Assembly (NCBI GenBank): GCA_963921935.1
Contig: OY998180.1
Coordinates: 212,714,744 to 212,778,743 of the forward strand
Reading direction: 5' to 3'
Length of the DNA: 64,000 nucleotides
Source of the DNA: Galeruca laticollis
Taxonomy: Eukaryota; Arthropoda; Insecta; Coleoptera; Chrysomelidae
The notes beneath the pieces are model-generated. The model did not search any database and was not told where the DNA came from. It saw only the letters and a list, made by a program, of their open reading frames with translations. Position 1 is the stretch's first letter. The number at the start of each line of letters is the position of its first letter. The position numbers and the translations under genes were made by a program. Shown here piece by piece: positions 10,242 to 21,145 of this stretch.

Positions 10242-12253
10242 TCACTTAAGAAGACAGTTTATTAGTGGAGAATTCCCTAGATTTATCTGTTCATTGACAA
10301 CTTCATATTGTGGGTTTCTTAAATGTCTTCTAATTTCCAGTTCTTCAAGGAAATCCAGTTCTTGTTTCTTTTCACAAATATGCAGCACTTCTAGTTCTGT
10401 GTTAGGTGTCAATGAATGATTGGTGTCAAGTAGATGTTTTGCGTAGTGAGATTTATCTGGTTGTTTTAATCTGTAAGCTCGTAAGTGCTCACTGTATCGT
10501 ATTTCAAAATTCCTAAGGGTCTGACCCAAATAGACAGCATTACATTCTGGACATTTGAGTTTATATATACCTGACTTCTTTAATAGTGGTATTTTTGTTT
10601 TTACATTTAACAATTTTGTACTAACGTTACTTTCTGTTTTAAAAGAAATTGTTGCATTCGTTGCTGAAGATATTATCTTTGAAATATTATTAGAAATATT
10701 TCCTGCATATGTGATGGTTTTATAAGTTTTAATTTCATCAGCTTGTTTAGGATATATTAGTTGTAATGCCACTTTTTTCTCTTTTTTACTAATTAGTTTA
10801 TTTATCATATCTAATGGATAACCGTTAGATGTTGCTATTTGTCTAATTGTATTAATCTCTCTATCAAAATTACATTTGTTCATAGGAACTGAAAAAGCTC
10901 TATGTATCATTGAATTATATGCTGCTAGTCTGTGTGAGACAGGGTGGTTAGAATTGAATGGAATTGTCACATCAGTCTGTGTTGGTTTTCGGTAAATTGA
11001 ATAATCAAGTACATTATTAACTCTTTGAATTTTTAAATCAAGAAAATTGATTGAGCTATTTTCTTCAATTTCTAATGTAAATTTAATTTTCGGGTGTAAA
11101 TTATTGATGTGGTTGAAAAACACATCTAATTGTCGCTCACTACCCATAAAACAAGCTAATATGTCATCCACATATCTATACCAAAATAAAATATTTTTCG
11201 AAATATTACTTTCAAAGATCTTTCTTTCTAAATTGTCCATAAAAATGTTTGCTAAAATAGGTGATATAGGGCTTCCCATTGGTAAACCTTCATTGTGAAT
11301 ATATATCTTATTGTCAAAAGTGAAATAATTCTGATTAATGCATACATCAAATAAATTTAGTATATCTGATATTATTCCTGGATTAATATTTTTATCTTCT
11401 AGTAATTTTCTTACAAGTATTAGACATTCTTTAGGAGGAATTTTAGTAAACATATTAGTTACATCGAACGATATGAGTTTATAGTTATCTTGCAAGTGGA
11501 TTGATTTCAACTTTTTGATTAGTTCTATTGAATTTCTAATTGAGTACTGAGATTCATATCCGTAAGTATTGAGTATATTGTTGAGCTTTTTTGCCAATAT
11601 ATTATTAGGAGCATTAACATAAGAGACTACAGGTCTAATTGGTTTCGTTATTTTATGTAATTTAACTGTTCCATATAATTGTGGACAATGAGGATTCTTA
11701 TGTATGATAGACCTCTTTTCGTAATCATTTAAAAGATAATTTGAATTATTAACAATATCCCTTACATTATTAGAAAACTTCTTTGTTGGGTCTGCTTTAA
11801 GAACTTTTACATCGCTGGATTCTATAAAGTTATATACTTTGGAATTGTAATTTTCAGTCGTCAAAATGACAGTAGCATTCCCCTTATCGGATTTTGTAAC
11901 TGTCAGGTTATGATTCTCTATCTTCTGTTTTATTGCGTTTAAAACTGAAATGACATTTTTTGTTTGACGTTTAACTTTTGAAGGTTCAATATTTTTGATT
12001 AAATTGGCAATTTTTAATTTCTCATAAAGAAAATTATTTGAATTAGATTTTAAAGCTATTTCTGACTCTGTAGCTATAATTTGTTTAATATTATTCGTAA
12101 ATTTAGGTGGTATGCTGTACTTTAAACCTTTATTTAAAAATTCTATTTCACTATTTGTAAAATTAGTGTCTGAAAGGTTTTCAAATCGTGGTGCAAAGTG
12201 TGTTGGTATGTAGGTACTTACAGTTTCATGATGTTTTGAGTATTGAATTTTAT
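10242..12253 (-). CDS. Penelope-like pol: reverse transcriptase plus GIY-YIG endonuclease (N-terminally truncated)
   Basis: The frame is open from about 12253 to the TGA at 10242. No ATG start is obvious because the copy is cut at the junction near 12245. Counting from a TTG at 11864 (540 residues): GTVKLHKITKPIRP near 65, the first RT Asp in SFDVTNMFTKIP near 134, GLPMGSPISP near 193-202, YVDD at 231-234, and LDLKIQR thumb motifs near 276. The Cys pair KCPEC follows, and the GIY-YIG endonuclease has GIY at 432-434 and YLG at 445-447. Another 120 or so residues upstream stay open (KSDKGNATVIL and beyond). RT then GIY-YIG is diagnostic of Penelope-like elements. Complete family members are usually longer, so the N-terminus is missing. 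No internal stop was seen. Confidence 0.85.
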
Positions 12254-13251
12254 GGACAATTTAGAAAGAAAGATCTTTGAAAGTAATATTTCGAAAAATA
12301 TTTTATTTTGGTATAGATATGTGGATGACATATTAGCTTGTTTTATGGGTAGTGAGCGACAATTAGATGTGTTTTTCAACCACATCAATAATTTACACCC
12401 GAAAATTAAATTTACATTAGAAATTGAAGAAAATAGCTCAATCAATTTTCTTGATTTAAAAATTCAAAGAGTTAATAATGTACTTGATTATTCAATTTAC
12501 CGAAAACCAACACAGACTGATGTGACAATTCCATTCAGTTCTAACCACCCTGTCTCACACAGACTAGCAGCATATAATTCAATGATACATAGAGCTTTTT
12601 CAGTTCCTATGAACAAATGTAATTTTTAATAGAGAGATTAATACAATTAGACAAATAGCAACATCTAACGGTTATCCATTAGATATGATAAATAAACTAA
12701 TTAGTAAAAAAGAGAAAAAAGTGGCATTACAACTAATATATCCTAAACAAGCTGATGAAATTAAAACTTATAAAACCATCACATATGCAGGAAATATTTC
12801 TAATAATATTTCAAAGATAATATCTTCAGCAACGAATGCAACAATTTCTTTTAAAACAGAAAGTAACGTTAGTACAAAATTGTTAAATGTGAAAACAAAA
12901 ATACCACTATTAAAGAAGTCAGGTATATATAAACTCAAATGTCCAGAATGTAATGCTGTCTATTTGGGTCAGACCCTTGGGAATTTTGAAATACGATACA
13001 GTGAGCACTTACGAGCTTACAGATTAAAACAACCAGATAAATCTCACTACGCAAAACATCTACTTGACACCAATCATTCATTGACACCTAACACAGAACT
13101 AGAAGTGCTGCATATTTGTGAAAAGAAACAAGAACTGGATTTCCTTGAAGAACTGGAAATTAGAAGACATTTAAGAAACCCACAATATGAAGTTGTCAAT
13201 GAACAGTTAAATCTAGGGAATTCTCCACTAATAAACTGTCTTCTTAAGTGA
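12245..13251 (+). pseudogene. Inverted, 5'-truncated Penelope-like pol copy
   Basis: This copy opens at FMDNLERKIFES, inside the RT palm, and repeats the rest of the minus-strand protein including YRYVDDILACF near 12310 and GIYKLKCPEC...YLGQT near 12920-12975. A frameshift near 12627-12630 (an extra T plus a base change) splits it into 12243-12629 and 12685-13251. Other differences from the minus copy are few, such as N/S in IPF(N/S)SNHP and R/G after GQTL, so the two are of similar age. Since it starts mid-domain, it cannot make a working enzyme. It is probably part of the same insertion, serving as the inverted terminal copy. Confidence 0.85.
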
Positions 13252-13487
13252 TAATTGTAAAGATCAGCAGATATAGTTTTCCTGGTTTTCTATATCATTG
13301 CACAGTTATACTGATCTTAATTGGAAAAATGATATCCAGGATATCACCATAGGGCTAATAATATCTAAGCTTCAATATTTGTGATATCACATCTTCTTCT
13401 TTTTTCTATAAACATATATTAAGCCAATCACAAGTTAGGTTACTTCTTGGTCTAGCCAAAAATATAACTACTAAACATCAGGTAGGC

Positions 13488-13556
13488 ATAAAATGAAATG
13501 TCATTCTGACGATGATATTGATTTATCGAAACAATTGTCAATTTTTTAGAATTTTC
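13488..13556 (+). ncRNA. Hammerhead-ribozyme-like motif, right Penelope arm
   Basis: Core boxes are CTGACGA at 13506-13512, GAAA at 13528-13531 and GTC at 13537-13539. GATA/TATC forms helix II. The sequence between 13480 and 13506 is about 12 bp shorter than in the 40.6-kb copy, which shortens helix I here. Confidence 0.5.
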
Positions 13557-13629
13557 AATAACTTGTATTATATTGTGGAATTAACTAGAGACCTTGAGTT
13601 TAATTTAAAAACACTAATATTATAATATA

Positions 13630-15170
13630 TTTATAATTTTATAATTCATTTTTTTATTTTAGGTTCGGGTAAATATATCATATCAAACATGAGTAACCCT
13701 TAATCTCTTTGAGTTCTGGCATAAAGCTTTTTCTATGTAATTTATTATTTTGTTTTATATAGATTAATGAAGAATTACTTGTTTTTGTCTATTATTTAAA
13801 GAAAAAAATATACCTTGTCTAAATTTATGTTGAGACGTCTATGTTATCAGTCCTATTTCTGTTTTTAGAATTGACACTTGAAATTAATGGAATAACTATT
13901 TCCTGTTTTTAATATAGGGTATTGAAACGAAAATGACGAACACTGTAATTATATATTATCAAAATTGTGATGGAAATTGGAAAAGAAATACATGTATCAA
14001 TACAAACAAATTTTATAATCGAAATAGTAGAACAAACAACTATAATCTAATAAACTCAATAAATTGGTACCTTTACGCAAATTTAAATTGTTTTGAATGG
14101 CCAAATCATAAAATTTTAAATTGATTAACCAATAAAATGACGCACTAACCTTCACGGAACAATAGTTTCTTCTTGGCATCAACAATCTCTAATCTGCTAT
14201 AACACCACGTTTGTGTTATTGTGTCTACTGCCTTTTCCCCCGCTGGACTTCAACTAGATACCACTCCTCCAGGTAAATCTTGAATTTCTCGTTCTTAATA
14301 TACTTTATATTATTATTTATCTTCTCTTCTTTCACAATCTGCTTTCTTTCTTTTAAATATCTTTTTAAATGATACTTTCTGGTATCTTCTATTATTCTAC
14401 AGCCTTTATTTTATTTATCTATTTTAATTACTTGTCTTCTGTTCCTTTGTTTATCTTTCAAATCTTCTCAAATTATTTCATTAACTTTATTTAACTTCTT
14501 TTTATACTTTTCTTTTGATTATATGAGGACTAGACTTATATTTTCTTGAATTTTTAAAAATTTTCTTAGCATATGTCCTCCCTCAACAATATCACCCCAC
14601 ATACTACTGATCGCTTTCAAATCAACAACAAGATTTTTTCCTCCCGTTGTCATGGACAAAATTAATCAAAAAAAAAAGTTGGCCCTCCCTTACAAAACTG
14701 ACTACCAGCTGATTGATTTACTATGGGAGGGCCAAATTTTTTTTCATATTCCGACCTATGTTCTTTGGGGAAAGTTGTTGAGTTTCATGAGCACATTCAC
14801 CTCCTTCAGGGTTGATACCCCCTTCCGTTACACGCTGTATATATATTTTAGTACAAACTTCAATATTATAAAAAAATATTCTGGTATAATACCTTGAAAG
14901 TGGGCATGAAATTGTCCTGTATAATATGTGTAGCGCCAAATGATGTCATCTGGAAACAGTTGTTATATTTCTGAATGTTGGCCAAGAAGTGTTGTGTTCG
15001 ATGTGCACGAACTCGTTGCATTCTAAGCCTATCCACTCCATTGTCACTCACTAAATAACGCAATTCTGACATAGCAATACGACTATTTTTTGATCTGTCT
15101 CTCTCTGGTCATCAGTGCGGTTAGCACGTGAGGTAGCTTTTTATTGAATAGCAATAAAGTTCAAATTGAC
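13630..15170. other. Unassigned sequence with weak coding-like plus-strand stretches
   Basis: About 1.5 kb with no clear gene. From about 14560 to 15070 the plus strand has short peptide-like blocks in more than one frame, interrupted by stops, that look like a decayed coding region. I do not recognise them with any confidence. The only clear structural feature is the hairpin at 14670-14740. Confidence 0.35.
14670..14740. repeat. Inverted-repeat hairpin (GGCCCTCCC / GGGAGGGCC)
   Basis: An A-run followed by GTTGGCCCTCCC (to 14689) pairs with GGGAGGGCCAAA followed by a T-run (14725-14740), around a 35-nt loop. Arms are about 20 bp with one mismatch. G+C content in the stem is far above the surroundings. 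Confidence 0.6.
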
Positions 15171-15179
15171 TCTAGATGG

Positions 15180-15505
15180 TATGGGAAATAGAAAAGGGCT
15201 GTTTTTAAGGTTTTCCCGCAAATTATTCGATTTTTTCTCGCCTTTTAAACCTTCCCTAGACCTCCACGAACATTTCAAGACTAAGATAAGATAGTTTTAG
15301 TGAGACTAACGAACAGCAATTCATTTTTATATATATGTTTGTATGGGAAATAGAAAAGGGCTGTTTTTAGGGTTTTCCCGGAAATTATTCGATTTTTTCT
15401 CGTCTTTTAAACCTTCCCTAGACCTCCACGAACATTTCAAGACTAAGATAAGATAAATCCGTTCAGCCGTTCTCGAGTTTTAGTGAGACTAACGAACAGT
15501 AATTC

Positions 15506-15508
<3 letters not shown>
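15180..15508 (+). repeat. Tandem pair of SINE-like units ahead of (TA)n
   Basis: Two nearly identical units start TATGGGAAATAGAAAAGGGC at 15180 and 15342, and end GACTAACGAACAG(C/T)AATTCA. The second unit contains AAATCCGTTCAGCCGTTCTC, which the first lacks as a clean deletion. The CAGCCGTTCTCGAG then TATATA ending resembles 3' ends mobilised by RTE-type elements in insects, so a SINE with RTE-like tail is the likely identity. Confidence 0.55.

Positions 15509-15545
<37 letters not shown>
15509..15545. repeat. (TA)n microsatellite
   Basis: TA repeat directly following the second SINE-like unit. Confidence 0.9.
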
Positions 15546-15547
<2 letters not shown>

Positions 15548-15662
15548 CAGATAGAAAAAATTGCGAAAGAACAACTAACTAATTATAATGGTATTCCTTC
15601 AAACCAACTTTATAAATTAGACTAATAATTGCTCTTCAGGAACAGCTACTAACTGCTTAGTT

Positions 15663-15664
<2 letters not shown>

Positions 15665-15714
<50 letters not shown>

Positions 15715-15738
15715 GTATATATATATATATATATATAC
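15665..15738. repeat. (TA)n microsatellite with one interruption
   Basis: TA repeat broken by AATATATG near 15709-15715. Confidence 0.9.
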
Positions 15739-15739
15739 T

Positions 15740-17280
15740 CTAAGTTTTATATTTATAGCGTGCATGAATATCTGAAAATCAAGATAAGACGCCGATCTTT
15801 TATTTCAACTCGACATTTATATGACTATCTACTTCATATAAGAAAGTTGACAAATAGTATAAAAGACAAAAAAAAATCTTGTCACCTCAACATTACAGAC
15901 AATGGAACTCGTTTCGTTGTGAAAGTAAAATTGTGCAATAATGTAAACACCATTGTGCTTTTCTGACATTCACTACTTTCATAACGGCTGCTACCAAATT
16001 GTGTTCATGTTTGTTTCTGTTGTCTACCTCTATTTCTTCAGATATTATTACTCATAATAGTCGAAAAGATATATAATTCTATTGAAATGGGATAAGATGA
16101 AAGAAAATAGATTTGTGAAGGTTAAGAACAACATGATTTTAGTCAAATATACAATTCGTAATTAACATCTTAGATATGTATCTAATCAGTAAAAAATGAT
16201 TTAAATTACTTCAATTAATAATGTATCGATGAAACTGACCAAAATATTATAAATATACAATACCAAAATTTAATGAAAAAATGTTTAATTCTTAAAATAG
16301 TTGTCCAAAGGAACCTAAATATATCGATTTAAATTTATAAAAGTAACGGCTCTAGAAACTTGTCACATTAGAAAAATCCATATAAATAATGGTCATTCCT
16401 CGATGATTTTTAGAGTTTAGTTCACTGTCTATTTCATAAGAGAAACGTTTCTTCACAAATCAAACAAAGGAATACTGTAAACTCTCAATCTGATTACAAA
16501 TTTTCCTTTTTCTCTGAACAAAACTTTAGGTATGTGTAAGCAATTAATACCATGTATCATTTTCGTTATGTAAGTGAACCCGACGTTACAATTAATAATC
16601 GCGTAATTTTCAACTTTCATGGTAGTCTTTAACCAGCTTATGAAAAGTCGCACCAGCTTTAATTGAAGTAATAGCTAAAACCATTATGAATCCCCATGCA
16701 TTAACCATAACCATTGTAAGCGACAATGATCCAAAAGGGGGAAAAATGAGGGTTCACATAAGACAAAGGAGTGATTTATAATAGAGAAGGCACATCAAAA
16801 ATAAGTATCACATGTGGGGTATGGCTCTTCATAACACTTATTTCTGTGATGAATGTTTGATAAACAGCTACAAAGAGAAAGTTCAGCGGCGGCTTTTTTT
16901 ATAAAAATTTAACAAACAAAAAATGTTTGGATCTATCAATGAGACTGGTTATATTGAATGTCTGAGAATAATGCGGAAATTGTAGAATCCTGATGATTGA
17001 TTAAATATGACATTCCAATGAATTTTCAATTGTAAAAATAAAAATAAGTTAGATTACTATTTTTTTTGGTTCCACTTACTATTGGCTACTTTATATGAAA
17101 AACACTTCTCCTCTACAGTCAGGAATAATTTTTTCCTACCAATAATAGCAACCATTTCATCTGATTCCCAATGGTTACCAAGGTAACTTACTAAAGATTT
17201 CTTGAACTCATAGTTTTTCATGGCTTTAGACAAATTATTCTAATTAACACTTTTTCCACTTGGGTTATTAGATGGAACGG
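15740..17280. other. No recognised gene, about 1.5 kb
   Basis: Only short, unsupported frames. No terminus or repeat recognised. Confidence 0.4.
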
Positions 17281-17291
17281 TAAGTTTTTTA

Positions 17292-18742
17292 TTGTTAAAT
17301 GTTTTTCTCGAAGGACCGTATATTGTATTCACTGTTGTAGGATGTTTGATTAAATGTTTTCTCGAAGAAATTAAACACTTATTTCACTTTCTTGTTGCTA
17401 TATTGCAGGAATTTATAACTTTTTCTTTGAAAATGATCGAAATGTTAAGAAGTATCGGTGAAGAGATAAAAGACTTTCACGTAGCAGCACTTTTATTGGG
17501 TGGTCTCCCAGAAAAATTCGAAACTTTACTTACAGCAGTAGATGCTGGACCCGACGATGAACTCACTCTAGAATATGTGAAAGGATGAAAGGAAAATTAA
17601 TGGATGAGTTCAATAGAAAGCAAGGAAACGGCAGTGAAAAAGGTGGAGAAACTGCATTGAAGACATATAACAAGCAGAAGAAAGAGACAGCAAGTAGATT
17701 CGATAAAGAACGTTTCATCTGTAAAAAGAAGGGTCATATTCAGAAATACTGTTATTTCCGTAAAAAGAATATTCAAAGAAGCAATAAAAAGACTCAGAAA
17801 AATGATAAAATTGCAAAGAGTGCAGTAGAAGAATTCTGTTTTTGTGAAGGTAACCGGAATTGGAACGAATGGTACATCGATTCTGGAGCTTCTAATCATA
17901 TGACAAGCAACAAATATTTCTCCGTCAACCTCCGATGTGCCGATGGAAATAAAATTTTTGTTGCAAATGGTCAAGAAATGGTATGTTCAGGAATTGGTGA
18001 TGGATATCTTAAATGTCAAGTCGATGAAAAATGTCAAAATGTTCATGTAACAGACGTTTTATATGTACCTCAATTACGAAGTAATCTATTATCAGTAACA
18101 GAAAAAGGATTCAAAGTTGTTTTTTATCAACAACATTGTTCAGTAAAAATGGGCGAGAAAAATATTGCTATAGGAGTAATTGAGAATAGTATTTACAGAT
18201 TATGTTTGAAGTTAGATCCGTTCGATACCAAAAGTCTTGTATCACATGATCTAGCCTCAGGAATAAAAATCGAAAATTGCAATGAAATTATGAATTGTGT
18301 GAGTTGCATAAAAGGAAAACTAACACAAAGAAACCATTTTTGAAGAATTGTGACCAACGATCAAATCAATGTCTAGATTTGTTACATTCTGATGTTTGTG
18401 TTCCGATGAAAACAGAAACCCCAGGAATTAAACGCTATTTTTTTGACATTTATTGATGACTACTTCCGTTATACCATATAGTACCTCCTACATTCCAAAT
18501 ATGAAGTATTTCGGAAATTTGAAGAATTCGTCGCTCTTATTGGAAATAAATTCGGAGTGTTACCCAGAATGTTCAGATTTGATAATGGAGGAGAGTATTG
18601 TGGATCAGCAGTTCAAGGTTTTTTGAAGAAGAAAGGTATTTCCTTTCAAACTACAGTTCCGTATTTGCCCGAACAAAATGGCACAGAGAGTGCTCACAGG
18701 GGTGTGTTTTACCTTTCTATAGTTACCTACGCTGAAGAATGA
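17292..18742 (+). pseudogene. Ty1/Copia retrotransposon gag-protease-integrase remnant
   Basis: In order: a Gag tail (LRSIGEEIKDFHVAALLLGG, LPEKFETLLTAVD near 17440-17545), a zinc knuckle near 17718-17755 (ICKKKGHIQKYC), an aspartic protease motif WYIDSGASNHMT near 17870, a GAG-pre-integrase domain ending CVSCIKGK near 18315, and integrase pieces LDLLHSD near 18375, FRFDNGGEYCG near 18572 and PEQNGTESAHR near 18668. RT and RNase H are missing. The knuckle's first Cys is Arg (RFIC for CFIC). Gag is frameshifted by an 8-bp tandem duplication at 17578-17593, and integrase has a stop after QRNHF (18343) plus frame changes near 18430. Not functional. Confidence 0.85.
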
Positions 18743-19135
18743 CCAGAGGGTACCCTGACGGGAAAAGAACAAGAAATAAGCGATGAGTTTTACAATAATA
18801 TACAGGTTGGTTAGAAGTTAGTTACCTATGCTGAAGAACCTACAGGGGAGTGTTTTACCTTTAACCATTGACGATATCTATCATTTATATTAATAACTAT
18901 ATCTACGGTGAACATATTCTTCTATAAAATATTGCACAAAAGTCAATAAAATCACGTGACGTGGAAATGGAACAACAAAAACGGTTGTACTTATGATTTA
19001 CCGGGCCTTTTGATTGAATGCCACTGAATCAATTATAGTTGCAACTTAGTTATTGTATCCGGAATGAACAATTGTTCGTGCAATCTTACTCTGGTATTTT
19101 CCAGGTCTCGCCTACATCACTCAACATATTTTGGT
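18697..19135 (+). repeat. Possible LTR-like segment with internal duplication
   Basis: GTGTTTTACCTTT and AGTTACCTA(C/T)GCTGAAG each occur twice (18702-18738 and 18820-18863, in swapped order). The stretch ends near CACTCAACA, followed by TGGTGGCAGCGATGG at 19132, which could be a primer-binding-type sequence. This might be a solo LTR next to the Copia remnant. The downstream bases, however, overlap the end of the API5 copy, so the call is weak. Confidence 0.25.
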
Positions 19136-19159
19136 GGCAGCGATGGGATCGGCTGTTAG

Positions 19160-20329
19160 AACAATAGGTAACTACCTCGATAATCAATGAAAAGCATATA
19201 ATAAACATTCAACAGATGTGAAATCTATGCATGGTATCTTATCTATATCTCCATCTTCAGGTGGGAGAGGCATATATCGCTCAAGTTTGTCAAATATTTC
19301 GACTATACATTTGAAGGAGTTTACAGTTCATGGTAATGTGTAGAAAGTTCCGTTAACTGTTTTAAAATTTGATATTGAAGACATTCTTAATATTTCAAAG
19401 TGCCTATTATATCCCATTTTTCCAATATTTGTACACAGTAAAATTTTACAAAATTTAACACACATTATAATCCGCTCACAATGCAGGCTTTCTTTATCAA
19501 TTAAATCGACACCTTTATGGATTTCTGTTGTATTTGCTGCTGCATTAACTAATTCTTGTTATTCTGATGTTGCTTTCGTCAATTTTGATCGTGATAAAAA
19601 GAACATTTAGTTAAAACTCAGAAGCACTAGAATCCTGTAAAATTCATTTTCCTTCTTCTACAAGTTCATCGTTGATTTTAACATCAACTTTAACCAGCTT
19701 TTTATATAAAAAATAAAAATATAATTGGCTTCACTGTCTTCATTGGGTTTTTCTTACACACTTGAATTGAATACTTATAACCAATATTAAAATCTTGATC
19801 ATCTAGTGAAGTTATTATCTGACATAATATATCTACTACTCTTGATACAAGTAGGTGTCCTGTCGCTTGACAAAACCCCCATCACTCCACATATTTAGAC
19901 GCCAGACACCACAAACAGTAACGTATCCATGAAATCGAATCCAGCCTACAAGACTTCAATATGATCAACAACAACAACAACACAACCTCCAGCACCATGA
20001 AGGATGAACTTAACAATATTTTTTCAATAACATGTATAATATTAGTAACAATATTTGTCCTTTAATGTATTTGCAAAATATTCACAATACCCCCTTTATA
20101 GCATTTATACGAATCGAGAGATCTGAATCTTCACAAAGATCAATAGGTACTTGTACAGATTGCGTTTGATGGCCTGGAAATGATTGGGAAATAATCTGTG
20201 CAGCTAATTTCAGTTTCTTTTGTTCCTTCAATACATTCTAGATATTACATCTGAGTGCTTAGCAATCTTATCCTTGGTGTCTGTTAAAATATTGTACTTC
20301 TCGTACAATACATCAATTTTGTCCGTCAT
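19160..20329 (-). pseudogene. API5: Retrocopy of API5 (apoptosis inhibitor 5 / Aac11), broken
   Basis: The minus strand from the ATG at 20329 reads MTDKIDVLYEKYNILTDTKD, then KLKLAAQIISQSF, PIDLCEDSDLSIRINAIKG, RVVDILCQIITSLDDQDFN, a KFCKILLC block, FDKLERYMPLPPEDGD near 19280 and SVECLLYAFH near 19190. In order and spacing these match the N-terminal two thirds of API5, an intracellular HEAT-repeat protein that restrains apoptosis (compare LCEDED-IR, FDKLLEYMPLPPEE and VECLLYSFH in the animal protein). About 1.15 kb covers about 370 residues without room for introns, so a processed copy is likely. Stops and frameshifts are frequent (a stop follows AIKGVL). The 3' part is missing beyond about 19160 and no poly(A) is visible. 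Confidence 0.8.
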
Positions 20330-20339
20330 CCTTACAAAT

Positions 20340-20790
20340 TATATTTAAAACTTTTAATTAGGAGCTGCAATCATACTTTAATATGTTCAGATGTTCATTA
20401 AAAGTTAAAAGCATTAGCCACGGAAGAAACTTTAGTTTTTATCAACCATTTTGAAAAAATATTTGTACCTGAAACACGAATTGTATTTTTCAGTCTAATA
20501 AATGCCCTAGATTGATGAGAAGAGTGGTGTGATGACTGGTACCTAGAATCTAATTATTTTCTAGCTTTTAGTTTATTATCAACATTATAATTATATTTTC
20601 AATGGAACCGTCCAACTTAAAAAGTTATCTTTACTCATTATATTTCCATTTTTTTAATATTTACGTTTTACATCATGTTTTTCAATTTATTTAACTCATT
20701 CAGTATTAAAATTGTTTTCAAACTATTAGGATAATTATTTATTGGAAATATTTATATTAAATGTACAGTTTGTACTTTTTAGATCGCACG
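20340..20790. other. Sequence between the API5 retrocopy and the I-like element
   Basis: A+T-rich, no gene recognised. Some of it could be 5' UTR of the retrocopy. Confidence 0.35.
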
Positions 20791-21145
20791 GTTTTTTTTT
20801 CTTGGCTTTGACACTCGTCATTCGGCCAGTCACAACAGGAACAAACTATTAATATATGAAAAAAATATATTCACCTCACTCACACCTATCCACACCTAAG
20901 AGAAGACAAAATTACCTACCTAAAAAAATAAATACAATAAGGATATACAGGGTCACTCGCTTCTTGTCTAGGGGCCCATCAAGACATTATAATTTATCAC
21001 AAACAAAACTAGGCCACGGAAAGATAGGAATAACTACAATTGGGATAAACAGAGGTAAACAAATCTAGTTCAAACATTCACAAGCATACCTTTGATTCGT
21101 ATATGAATTTCATCAGAACATTATATACTTCCATTTTGTTTAAGG

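Larger units (their letters stand above)
9827..13617 (-). mobile_element. Penelope-like retroelement unit: minus copy plus inverted, 5'-truncated copy
   Basis: TATTATAATATA occurs at 9815-9826 and 13618-13629, directly outside the unit, and is a likely 12-bp target-site duplication. The unit has a minus-strand main copy whose 3' end lies at the left edge. It is joined near 12245 to a plus-strand copy that begins inside the RT domain and runs to the right edge. The shared parts (about 9864-11244 and 12245-13617) form a near-identical inverted repeat of about 1.37 kb around a 1-kb spacer. The right arm lacks the last 36 or so bases present at the left end. The same asymmetry is seen in the smaller unit at 40.0-40.8 kb. 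Partial, inverted terminal copies are an established feature of Penelope elements. Confidence 0.85.

Noticed and set aside
11047..12445. Two opposite-strand frames starting with the same peptide (MIELFSSISN)
   Set aside because: Antisense shadows of the Penelope RT in its two inverted copies.
19132..19146. TGGTGGCAGCGATGG as a retroviral-type primer-binding site
   Set aside because: No convincing matching LTR pair was found and the bases adjoin API5-derived sequence; kept only as a weak note.
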